Assembly (NCBI RefSeq): GCF_041929235.1
Contig: NZ_JBHFNP010000022.1
Span: 1-64,000 of the forward strand
DNA length: 64,000 bases
Direction: 5' to 3'
Source of the DNA: Microseira sp041929235
Lineage (GTDB): Bacteria; Cyanobacteriota; Cyanobacteriia; Cyanobacteriales; Aerosakkonemataceae
Made by a program: the position numbers and the translations under genes. The notes under the pieces are model-generated. The model was given only the letters and a program-made list of their open reading frames with translations, did no database searches and was not told where the DNA came from. Positions 24,982 to 32,783 of the stretch are shown here, piece by piece (the stretch's first letter is position 1; every line of letters starts with the position of its first letter).

Positions 24982-25479
24982 CTATCTAAAATTGCGCGCG
25001 ATCGCTGCTTCTGGGATATTTTGGTTGGGTGAGGTTGTATTCTGTTCCAGGATAATTACGGAACCCGCAGCATCGGTGCGATAGAACCAGCGTTGCTTGC
25101 CACTGGCTACGGTTAAACGCCATCCAGGGACGGATGCGGGGGTACAGGATAAACCAGACTCAGCTAAACCCAGACAGCGATCGCGCCAAGTTAACCGTTG
25201 AGCCTCGACAATATAAATTGCAGACATTGGCAACCCCGACTGCAGGGACAAGTGCTGCAAAACCGCATTAGTAATCGGTTCTGATACGGTTGTAGTTGTT
25301 TCGGCAGACCTGATCGCTAAAACGTTAGATTTGGTAGGCAGCGTTGGTTTGACACCAAAGTATAAAATTCCGGTCAGTAGCAAAGCTAATACAAAAGGAC
25401 GCGGCTGCTTTTCTGTTTGATTTGGGGTTGTTGCGGTTAAACCAGTTGCAGTAATTTTTTCCATAGCTAGCCTCGCCAA
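24982..25479 (-). CDS. Small secreted or membrane-anchored protein, WxDRCLGL domain
   Basis: 165 residues, paralogous in its C-terminal domain to the protein at 18989-19819: RDRCLGLAESGLSC, PGWRLTVASGKQRWFYRTDAAG. A hydrophobic segment (about 28-43) near the N-terminus suggests a signal anchor. The Met five codons in (25464) is an alternative start. No enzymatic motif is visible; the shared Cys pair may form a disulphide outside the cytoplasm. Confidence 0.6.
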   Translation of the reverse strand: MARLAMEKITATGLTATTPNQTEKQPRPFVLALLLTGILYFGVKPTLPTKSNVLAIRSAETTTTVSEPITNAVLQHLSLQSGLPMSAIYIVEAQRLTWRDRCLGLAESGLSCTPASVPGWRLTVASGKQRWFYRTDAAGSVIILEQNTTSPNQNIPEAAIARNFR

Positions 25480-25908
25480 TGCTTCGTCTGGGCTAAAAGG
25501 TTAATAATTGTTTGTTGATACTATCGAGTTCTGACAGTAACCGGAAATTTTTCCAATTGTTTACAGAACGTAAGATTTTGCTGGCTTTCAAAAAGTTCCT
25601 GTATCCAGGAATAAGAGCCATTTATCTATCCCAGGAATGTGCCTGATAGCACACGATCGCAGCTGCGCGACCTGCCTGGGGCAATTAGATCGGAGATATT
25701 TGCAATTAGATCTTTGTTCTGTCAAGAATTCTTCTTGCTCAGAACTCGCTCAGGCTTCCTCAATAACTAATTTGCTGCTTTGTTGGATATTTTTAAACGA
25801 GGAAAATACTGAATTCTGCTCGCTTCGATTACTTACTCATTTATGGGAGAGCAGGAGGGACTTCATTGTTCTTTTATAGTTCAATTGTATAAATCTTCTT
25901 TTTTCCCT
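25480..25908. other. Intergenic, no gene seen
   Basis: About 430 bp with neither a family-like frame nor an obvious repeat. A frame at 25637-25879 is open but lacks a ribosome site and its translation is not protein-like. The promoter for the gene ending at 24982 should lie near 25480-25560. Confidence 0.5.
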
Positions 25909-26295
25909 CTAATTCTCGTATATTTCTAGAGGCAAGCCGTCTGGGTCTTTGAAAAAAGTAAAGCGCTTGCCCGTAATTTCATCAATTCTTATAGTTTCTA
26001 TAAAGACGCCCTGAGATTTTAACTCGGCAACGGCTCGATCGATATCTTCAACTGCAAAGGATAAATGCCTCAATCCACAAGCTTCGGGGTTATTGACTCT
26101 TTGAGGGGGATTGGGAAATGAAAATAATTCAATTTGGTCGTTGTTGCCAACCTTTAAATCTAATTTATAAGAATTTCTTTCAGCCCTAAAGGTTTCTTGG
26201 ATAATGGAAAATCCTAAAATTTCGACATAAAATTGCTTAGATTTTTCATAATCAGAGCAAATTATAGCAACGTGGTGGATGCCTGTCGTTTGCAT
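25909..26295 (-). CDS. VOC-family glyoxalase-like protein (YaeR-like)
   Basis: 128 residues. Two beta-alpha-beta-beta-beta halves are visible: GIHHVAIICSDYEKSKQFY at the N-terminus and GLRHLSFAVEDIDRAV in the middle. The predicted metal ligands are His8, the Glu in QIELF, His in LRHLSF and Glu in LPLEIYE, as in glyoxalase I and YaeR. It probably binds a divalent metal; the substrate is unknown. Its start lies 11 bp from the stop of the PIN-domain gene on the same strand, so the two may be cotranscribed. Confidence 0.8.
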   Translation of the reverse strand: MQTTGIHHVAIICSDYEKSKQFYVEILGFSIIQETFRAERNSYKLDLKVGNNDQIELFSFPNPPQRVNNPEACGLRHLSFAVEDIDRAVAELKSQGVFIETIRIDEITGKRFTFFKDPDGLPLEIYEN

Positions 26296-26306
26296 ATGGG
26301 GAAGTC

Positions 26307-27140
26307 TTATTTTTTCACGGGTTTGGGTTTTTGGGCGGGTTGTTGACCGGGGAGTGCAGGTAGACCCAATTGTTGCCAGAATTTGTCAAAACTGGCAGGT
26401 TGGATGGCTCGCCAAGCGAAGCCACCTGCGATCGCTAACCCCACCAAAGCTAACACGCTAGCAATCAGTCCAGATAAAGCGCCCATCCCGCCAGAATTGC
26501 GTCTGGCACTCGATGCAGGCGTCCGCGCCGCCGACGCAGGACCACTCATGAGGGTAGAACTTGCCGCTTTCGGTATTGGCGATGCCGGTTTGCTAGCTGT
26601 CGCTGGGCTGACAGGCGTCGCAGCTGCCTTAAGCGTAGCCGCCATCTGCTGGGTCACCGCCGGGGGTTTCTGTCCCGTGCGCGCCCACTGCAACAGCGCT
26701 GCCGGAGCGATGCCGCATAGATTAGGACTTTGCAACGCGAAGAGCCGTTGTAATAGCTGCTGCAGGGTGGACACCAAAACAACCAATTCCCCCGCACGTT
26801 CCCCAGACAAACCATAGGCACACTGGGCGACAGCCAGGGACAGTCGAGCTTGTTTGCTCAAAGCTTGACCTGGGGGAGGCGTCAGCGCGGGATGGGAGGC
26901 ATTCGCATTCGTCAATTGCCAGCCGCTGTTCGGGAAAAAGCGCAGGAATTCTCTGGCAGTTGTTTCCAAATCCGGTTCTGGGGCGCGGCTAGAGAGAAAT
27001 TCTATTTCCTCATAAACGACTTGGGGCAAGTAGCAAGAACCCACCCGCGAGTAATCCTGCCATTCGCGAGTGCTGCTGCCCATCAACGTACTGAGGTCTA
27101 AAACAATTAAAACTGGCGGGGTTGTAGCCATAACCTTCAT
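26307..27140 (-). CDS. PIN-domain-like protein with C-terminal membrane segment
   Basis: 277 residues. The N-terminus PVLIVLDLSTLMGSS supplies the first Asp of a PIN nuclease-like domain and CYLPQVVYEEIEFL the second acidic cluster. A linker rich in Ala, Ser and Pro (about 160-215) leads to one membrane helix (LSGLIASVLALVGLAIAGG, about 220-240) and a basic tail. PIN proteins are usually RNases; here a membrane-anchored form with unknown target is inferred. No cognate antitoxin gene is adjacent. GC content and Ala/Pro-rich composition differ slightly from neighbours. Confidence 0.65.
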   Translation of the reverse strand: MKVMATTPPVLIVLDLSTLMGSSTREWQDYSRVGSCYLPQVVYEEIEFLSSRAPEPDLETTAREFLRFFPNSGWQLTNANASHPALTPPPGQALSKQARLSLAVAQCAYGLSGERAGELVVLVSTLQQLLQRLFALQSPNLCGIAPAALLQWARTGQKPPAVTQQMAATLKAAATPVSPATASKPASPIPKAASSTLMSGPASAARTPASSARRNSGGMGALSGLIASVLALVGLAIAGGFAWRAIQPASFDKFWQQLGLPALPGQQPAQKPKPVKK

Positions 27141-27335
27141 AATTTTAGATTTTAGATTTTAGATTTTAGATTTGGTAATGGGTAATCGGTAATGGGTAAT
27201 CGGTAATGGGAAAAATCAGTTACCAATTAGCAAATTTTAGATTGGGTAATAGGTAATTGGTAAAAGCAATTAGCAATTAGCAATTAGCAATTACCCATTA
27301 CCCATTACCAATTACCCATTACCACTGACAATCCA
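27141..27335. repeat. Simple repeat tract TTTTAGA / GGTAATCGGTAATGG / AATTAGC
   Basis: The gap between the PIN and protease genes is almost entirely short tandem repeats: TTTTAGATTTTAGATT, alternating GGTAATCGGTAATGGGTAAT, and AATTAGCAATTAGCAATTAG, ending in TTACCCATTACC. Comparable tracts occur near 31500, 36400 and 53400. Parts can pair as inverted repeats. Confidence 0.7.
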
Positions 27336-28847
27336 TCAGCCGCCAATACCCAGACGACCAGCTAATCCGGGGCTTAAGGGAATTAGCGTCACCAGCATCA
27401 AAAATAGCGCCAACAAACCCAAGGCGGCGCGTGCGTCGTCGGGTTCTGTAATGTCGTTCAAACAGGGTCTTTCCAGATCCCGTTGTAAGAACACAATTAC
27501 AATTGCCCAGTATAGGGCAAGGGGATTGGCTAGGGTGGCGATCGCTAAGACAATTAACGTCGCCACCCCCGCACGGGAAGCTATTTGGCGTCCGTAGATT
27601 GCCTGAACAATTCGACCTCCGTCTAATTGCCCCGCTGGCATTAAGTTTATCGCCGTAATCACCAATCCTAGCCAACCAATCACCGTTAGCGGGTGAACGT
27701 CAACTATTGGCTGCTGCAACGCAGAACCTAAAACCACCCGCGCCAAACTTCCCACTAAAATCGAGCCGGAGAAAAATTGAGCGGGTATTTGAAAGAAACT
27801 GCCTGGATGGGACAGCGATAAACCAATAACCAGCATAGACAGGGAAACAATCCCACCCGCTGCGGGTCCAGCAAAGGCAATATCGAACAGAACGTTGCGG
27901 TTAGGTAGCAGCGACTCAAAGCGAGTGATAGCGCCAAACGAGCCAATCTGCCAGGTAGGAATAAAGTAAGGTAAACTGAGGCGGATATTGTGACGCAATG
28001 CTAGCAGCCAATGACCGATTTCGTGGGCAGCTAAAACCGCTAAAAAGCCAGCAGCGATGGGCAAAGCATCGTTATACCGATTCAAGTTGTTAAAGAAATC
28101 GAAGCCCATCAGTATCCCTGCTGCCTCGAAACAGGTAGCGATCGTTGCCAGCAACAGTATAATTGCTAGGACTTTTTGGGGGATGGTTGAGGATTTTGGG
28201 TCGTTGCGACTGGGTAAGACGATAAAGACCGGCTTTTCATCCTGATTTGCGACTAAAAATAGCCGGTAGCGATCGCCGAGTCGCTCGTTTAAAGCTGCTG
28301 ACAACCTGGTGTGGACGGCTTGAGCTTCCCCCCGCAGGTTACCTTTAAAGATAGCTCCTTCCTGATAGGGAATCGTTTCGGTAGCAAAGAACGTATCGAT
28401 GCCGAATATTCCTTGAATCGTCTTGAGATCAAGATCGGGAATCGACAGCAATTCTATGGTCGGAATCTGGGGTAATTCTGGTGGCGCGTTTGGTGTGTTT
28501 TCCGACTGTGGCGCTGCTTCCTTAGGGATTTCGTTGCCATTCTCCACCGCTGAAGTTGGCTTTTGCAGCTGTGCATCCTTAGCTGCGGCGCGCAGTTGAC
28601 TTCCCAGGAAAATATACAATCCCGCCGCAGCAACCAACAAAAACAGGATGCTGACTAGGTTGAGATAAACCCCGGCGGCGAATAATCCAAAGAACAACAG
28701 CCAAGGTGCCATCAGCACTACGGATTGTAGCCAAGCTAGAATTCCCAGCTTACCAAAAGGTTGAGATCGATAGAATCCCCAACCTAATATACCGACAGCC
28801 GCGAGTAATATCAGTACAATTACAGAGGTTTCCGTTGCAGTAAACAT
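27336..28847 (-). CDS. Site-2 protease family membrane metallopeptidase (M50)
   Basis: 503 residues. Two to three N-terminal helices, a cytosolic or lumenal region rich in Glu/Pro (about 100-140), then a helical protease core. HEIGHWLLALRH (about 274-285) is the zinc-binding HExxH helix, and NLMPAGQLDGGRI (about 415-427) supplies the third ligand, as in RseP/EGY-type site-2 proteases. The family cuts membrane-bound regulators or precursors within the bilayer; in cyanobacteria and plastids the EGY branch is typical. No potential substrate is adjacent. Confidence 0.85.
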   Translation of the reverse strand: MFTATETSVIVLILLAAVGILGWGFYRSQPFGKLGILAWLQSVVLMAPWLLFFGLFAAGVYLNLVSILFLLVAAAGLYIFLGSQLRAAAKDAQLQKPTSAVENGNEIPKEAAPQSENTPNAPPELPQIPTIELLSIPDLDLKTIQGIFGIDTFFATETIPYQEGAIFKGNLRGEAQAVHTRLSAALNERLGDRYRLFLVANQDEKPVFIVLPSRNDPKSSTIPQKVLAIILLLATIATCFEAAGILMGFDFFNNLNRYNDALPIAAGFLAVLAAHEIGHWLLALRHNIRLSLPYFIPTWQIGSFGAITRFESLLPNRNVLFDIAFAGPAAGGIVSLSMLVIGLSLSHPGSFFQIPAQFFSGSILVGSLARVVLGSALQQPIVDVHPLTVIGWLGLVITAINLMPAGQLDGGRIVQAIYGRQIASRAGVATLIVLAIATLANPLALYWAIVIVFLQRDLERPCLNDITEPDDARAALGLLALFLMLVTLIPLSPGLAGRLGIGG

Positions 28848-28887
28848 TGCCTCACCTAAGCCTCCTTGGGAGTGTGGAAGCCCTGTG

Positions 28888-30058
28888 TCAAAAGACCAGG
28901 GAGTAAACTAGACTGGGGCAGTTTAAGAAGCCGTCTTGATTTAAAAAGCATCCCTTGTAGCCATCTTTTTGATGAATTGATTTACAAAACCTATGACTAA
29001 TGCCAGTTACGCCGCCTGTATTCGTGGCAATATCAAAGCTTCCCGTTTTACGGCACAGTAAGCGCCCTACGTATTCACCTACTTTTTTCCCGGAAGTGAC
29101 AACAGCTTTGACGATATTACCAGTCCTGAAACCAAAATGAACCTGTTTACGTTCGCGGTGACGAGTAGGAAAACCGTAGCGGTCAGTGCCGCAGATTTGA
29201 CGAGTTCCCCAACCAGTACACTTAATTCGCAACGGCTGCTGGGTTAGTAACTTTATGCTGTCAATACTTCGGACACAGGCGGCATCAATCCAATGTTGCT
29301 TGGGTAGCTCAAATCTTGTGCGGTTGTACTTAGTTTGTCCTCCAGTTCCCGTATTTGTGGGTAAGATACTTTTTAATGTATGGAACAATGCCCACCGAGT
29401 CGAGTTCACAGCAGATGCATCCTTTAATGGAGTTTTCGCTTGACCTTTAATATTCTCCAATCTCGCGCCGTCCTTTTTCAAGAACTCGTCTACAGACAAA
29501 GTTCCTTTTTTTAAGTTGCATTTCTCACAACTGAGAGTGAGGTTGTATACTCGGTTAGTACCACCTTTAGCGCGTGGGTGAATGTCTTCAATCTGGAGTG
29601 GAACGCCTTCAGTGTCGCAATAGGCGCATTTACGTCCCCATTTCTCCAGAAGATATTCCCTCACCTCGTAACCTGCCAACTCCCCCTGCTGGTATTCCAC
29701 AGCTTCAATTTCTGGGTTTTGGAGTTTTTGGGTATCGAATTTAACTAACTCCATTGCTATTTGAGTGATGGGTGCATACCGACAAAGCCGTTTTACCCAA
29801 GTCTCAACAGTGAGAACACGATGCATTAACGATGCAGGTAGCCACCCCTCTTTCCGCTTGCGGTTATCAAAACCTGGTTGGCGATATCGAGCTTTGCGAT
29901 TACGACGACTACGGCGCAACGTCCTTCGAGATGCCAAAGAATCTTTGATTTGCCATCCTCTGTGTTCCAACTCGGCACACCAGATAACTTTGTTGTCATC
30001 ACCGATGGCAATTCCAGTAAATCTGCTACCAGGGTCTAGTTTGATGGTTAATGTCTTT
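28888..30058 (-). pseudogene. iscB: iscB, RuvC-I to C-terminus (second half of a broken gene)
   Basis: IscB is an RNA-guided nickase/nuclease of IS200/IS605-type elements and the ancestor of Cas9. This segment reads LKTLTIKLDPGSRFTGIAIG (RuvC-I Asp), RRSRRNRKARYRQPGF (bridge-helix-like), IAMELVKFD (RuvC-II Glu), an HNH domain with CAYCDTEG...DIHPRAKGGTNRVYNL...CEKCNLKKG, and KQHWIDAACV (RuvC-III). All nuclease residues are present. It lacks the N-terminal PLMP part: upstream is a stop (TGA about 30070) and omega-RNA-like DNA. The first ATG in this frame is at 29970, after RuvC-I, so a translated product would lack a nuclease lobe. Confidence 0.8.
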
Positions 30059-30143
30059 AACTCTTGCCCTCAACGGATAGTCTGGTCAGCTAGGGCTTTT
30101 TGGCTCTTGCCTCTTGCCCCGTCTCTTTAGAGCGGGGTTGCTG
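30053..30143 (-). repeat. Second copy of omega-RNA core, inside iscB
   Basis: Read on the minus strand it matches 30529-30617: both begin CAGCAACCCCGCTCTAAA and end AGGGCAAGAGTTAAAGAC or its near copy, with CCCTAGCTGACCAGACTA in the middle. It divides the iscB reading frame and introduces the stop at 30090. Its start would be the left end of a second element. Confidence 0.7.
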
Positions 30144-30362
30144 ATTCTCGACTGCAATTCCAGTCAACCTACTACCAGGGTCAAGCTTGATAGTTAACGG
30201 CTTGAGATTAGGGCTTTCAACTCCGTGTTTGAGTATCAGGGTAAAAGGATACATTCTGAACACCGCAGCTTTTCCCAAGGTCAGCAACTCCCTTGCTCGT
30301 GCAGGGGTAACCGGATTTAGAGGTTGCTTGTTTGTACCGATGACAAAAACATGGTTTTGCAT
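30090..30362 (-). pseudogene. iscB: iscB, N-terminal part (PLMP and first RuvC motif)
   Basis: Starts MQNHVFVIGTNKQPLNPVTP, the PLMP-domain hallmark of IscB (here PLNP), and runs to LKPLTIKLDPGSRLTGIAV, the first RuvC motif. After that residue the frame enters omega-RNA-like DNA, ending QQPRSKETGQ... and a stop at 30090. The RuvC-I motif is encoded again 80 bases downstream in another frame, so the locus has two partial iscB genes. An AAGGAG ribosome site precedes the ATG by nine bases. Confidence 0.8.
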
Positions 30363-30617
30363 TGCTGCATACTCCTTACAGGTAATGTTTGCTATGCCTC
30401 CTGCGTCGGCACGCTGCGCGAACGACTTTGTTTAGGGTCGGTAACTATCCCAACGACACTGGCTTAACCCATAAACCTGTTTAATCGTTCGGTTCTAGAG
30501 TTCAGGACTAGCAAGCATCCTGAAGTAGGTCTTTAACTCTTGCCTTAAACGAGTAGTCTGGTCAGCTAGGGCTAAACGAGTCGCCTCTTGCTTTGTGTTT
30601 TTAGAGCGGGGTTGCTG
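30363..30617 (-). ncRNA. Candidate IscB omega-RNA
   Basis: The 250 bases upstream of the iscB ATG on the same strand are non-coding and G/C-paired: CAGCAACCCCGCTCTAAAAA at the start, CCCTAGCTGACCAGACTACT, and a 3' part running into the iscB ribosome site. This is where IscB elements encode their omega-RNA. The guide would be the bases just 5' of 30617 (plus-strand right), reading AATTTAACTGGTGGAGT in the minus direction. Confidence 0.55.
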
Positions 30618-30805
30618 ACTCCACCAGTTAAATTTGCCCAACCGAGTCAGGCCATAATTGCCAAGCATACGGCGAGGAGCGCCGTTTTTGTACCCAGGGA
30701 ATCGGGCATCCTGGCATATTCCCTTTCCCGGTTTCCCAAAGTCCCGTGCCGAAAAAATTTCTTTTTTATCTTCCCCCACGAGATAGAGCAGTATCCATAA
30801 GAAAA

Positions 30806-30846
30806 ACCCGGTAGAATCAATATCGCTCCTCTCGACTCTACCGGGT
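30806..30846. repeat. Perfect 10-bp inverted repeat ACCCGGTAGA
   Basis: ACCCGGTAGA (30806-30815) and TCTACCGGGT (30837-30846) form a 10-bp stem with a 21-nt loop. It lies between the IscB element and rpmI; it may terminate transcription from the right side or mark an element boundary. Confidence 0.55.
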
Positions 30847-30869
30847 AATGTTCCAAGCCTGGGGGGAAT

Positions 30870-31291
30870 CCAGGTATTGGAAATCTGTTTTTAGTTTTAT
30901 GCTGTGGCTGTATAATTTGCCTAACTTAGCACAGCAGTTCAACAAAAAGCTGCTAATTTTTATCTTATCGTCATTTGCCGTCGATGTTGAATTTACTTAA
31001 CTGTTCTGTCCTTGTTGTGTCTATACTGGCATATCCGCTCTGGCAATGACCAGTCCTTTTACTGAATCTTCATCAAACAATTGATCGTAATCCGATGTCA
31101 TGAGCCAATTTTATCAGCAGAATTACTGAATTAGCGGTATTTGCGGCAATCCAGTGCAAATACTTAAATTTATGACTTTTGTGAAGTTTGGGTAAAGTTG
31201 GCGCTGCGATTGCTCCCTGCCAAGGTAAAAATTTGTCTTGACAAACCAGATAGTGGTAAGATAGGAGATCGTGTCGAATTAAAGTCAGGAT
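30870..31291 (+). promoter_or_regulatory. Upstream region of rpmI-rplT, possible promoter
   Basis: No gene is seen in this gap. TTGACA at 31238-31243 with a 16-base spacer to GATAGG (31260-31265) could be a sigma-70-type promoter for the ribosomal operon 27 bp further on. In many bacteria this leader also binds L20 for feedback, but no structure was demonstrated here. Confidence 0.35.
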
Positions 31292-31489
31292 ATGCCAAAG
31301 CTAAAAACTCGCAAATCGGCGGCAAAGCGCTTTAGAGCGACTGGCAGCGGCAAGATTGTCCGCCGTCACTCGTTCAAAAACCACATCCTAGAGCATAAAA
31401 GCTCTACCCGCAAGCGTCGTCTATCCAAGATGGCGGTAGTGGACGAACGGGATGAAGAAAACGTGCGCTTGATGCTGCCTTACTTGTAA
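31292..31489 (+). CDS. rpmI: Ribosomal protein L35
   Basis: 65 residues beginning MPKLKTRKSAAKRFRATGSG and ending in a short acidic tail, full length for bL35. It is a basic component of the large ribosomal subunit. Followed 77 bp later by rplT, with GGTAATTACCAATTACC-type repeats in the gap. infC is not adjacent, as is usual in cyanobacteria. Confidence 0.97.
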   Translation: MPKLKTRKSAAKRFRATGSGKIVRRHSFKNHILEHKSSTRKRRLSKMAVVDERDEENVRLMLPYL

Positions 31490-31566
31490 ATGGGTCATAA
31501 GTCAATTACCCATTACCAATTACCAATTACCGATTACCAATTACCAGAGACAACTGACAACTAACT

Positions 31567-31920
31567 ATGACAAGGGTAAAACGCGGTAACGTTGCTCGCA
31601 AACGCCGCAAGAAAATTCTCAAACTGGCAAAAGGATTTCGCGGATCGCACTCAACGCTGTTCCGCACGGCTAACCAACAGGTAATGAAGGCGCTGCGGAA
31701 TGCGTATCGCGATCGCAAAAAACGCAAGCGCGACTTCCGTCGTCTTTGGATCGCTCGCATTAACGCCGCCTCGCACCAACACGGCATGAGCTACAGTCAA
31801 TTTATGGGCAAGCTCAAGAAAGTGAACGTCGAAATCAACCGCAAGATGCTGGCGCAAATGGCTGTCCTCGATCCAGACAGCTTTACCAAAGTTGTGGAAT
31901 TGGCAAATTCTGCTAAATGA
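31567..31920 (+). CDS. rplT: Ribosomal protein L20
   Basis: 117 residues: MTRVKRGNVARKRRKKILKL, then KGFRGSHSTLFRTANQQVMK and LWIARINAASHQHGMSYSQF, full-length bL20. It binds 23S rRNA early in large-subunit assembly. The stop overlaps the ATG of the next gene by four bases (ATGA), so the solute-binding-protein gene is translationally coupled to it. Confidence 0.97.
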   Translation: MTRVKRGNVARKRRKKILKLAKGFRGSHSTLFRTANQQVMKALRNAYRDRKKRKRDFRRLWIARINAASHQHGMSYSQFMGKLKKVNVEINRKMLAQMAVLDPDSFTKVVELANSAK

Positions 31921-32783
31921 AACTGACAACGGATGATGTAGCGGATGTAACCGATGAGTTGGCAGTGAGGACAAGAGTCCCCCTCTCATCTGTTGCATCT
32001 GCGATTTTCCGTTACGGGGTTGTTGGTTTGGCTTTTTACCTATTACCTTTTAGCTTTTCTGCGCGTGCAGCCTTTCTGCAACAAATTCAGCAGCGGGGCT
32101 ATTTAATAGTTGCGGTAAAAGATAATTTGCGCCCGTTGGGTTTTCGAGACGAAACCAGCAACCTGCAAGGTTTAGAAATCGATCTGGCGCGACGATTGGC
32201 GGCAGAATTATTAGGCAGTCCCGATGCGGTAAGGTGGAAGCCAGTAGCAAACCGCGATCGCCTAACCCTTGTATTAGAAGGCAAAGTGGATTTAACCATT
32301 GCCAGGGTAACCGCAACGCCAATGCGATCCCGCATCGTCAGTTTCAGCATTCCTTACTACATGGATGGCATCGCTTTAGTCACTAAAGATACATCGGTGC
32401 AGCGCCTGGGAGATGTGGAAACCAGAACTGTTGCCGTATTAAATGGTTCGAGTACGATTGCTAAAGTAAGGTATGCCTTACCAAAAGCCGAGTTGGTGGG
32501 AGTAAATTCTTACCAAGAAGCGTGGAGTCTATTGGAGTCGGGGAGTGCTGCTGCGTTCGCCGCCGATGCCAGCGTCCTCACAGGCTGGGTACAAGCATAT
32601 CCCCAGTATCGCTTGTTACCAACGTTATTATCCGCCGAACCGCTATGCGTTGTCATGCCCAAAGGAGTGCAGTACGATGACTTGCGGCGGCGAGTGAATG
32701 ATGCGATCTCCCGCTGGAAGGCTGAAGGTTGGTTACAGCAACGGGCGATCTATTGGGGCCTGCCTTGGGATAATTTAAATTAA
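31917..32783 (+). CDS. Extracellular solute-binding protein (family 3)
   Basis: 288 residues. One membrane or signal segment (about 32-52, FYLLPFSFSARA) is followed by an SBP_bac_3 domain: RGYLIVAVKDNLRPLGFRDE, GLEIDLARRLAAELLG, and VDLTIARVTATPMRSRIVSFS. The pattern is that of polar amino-acid binding proteins. No permease or ATPase gene is adjacent, so it may act with a distant transporter or as a periplasmic sensor. The gene starts inside the rplT stop, an arrangement that makes coexpression likely. Confidence 0.8.
   Translation: MKLTTDDVADVTDELAVRTRVPLSSVASAIFRYGVVGLAFYLLPFSFSARAAFLQQIQQRGYLIVAVKDNLRPLGFRDETSNLQGLEIDLARRLAAELLGSPDAVRWKPVANRDRLTLVLEGKVDLTIARVTATPMRSRIVSFSIPYYMDGIALVTKDTSVQRLGDVETRTVAVLNGSSTIAKVRYALPKAELVGVNSYQEAWSLLESGSAAAFAADASVLTGWVQAYPQYRLLPTLLSAEPLCVVMPKGVQYDDLRRRVNDAISRWKAEGWLQQRAIYWGLPWDNLN

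Noticed and set aside
26307..27140. PIN toxin of a toxin-antitoxin pair
   Set aside because: No small antitoxin gene is adjacent, and the protein is long with a membrane anchor, unlike VapC.
27141..27335. CRISPR-like array
   Set aside because: The units are 7-15 bp simple repeats without unique spacers.
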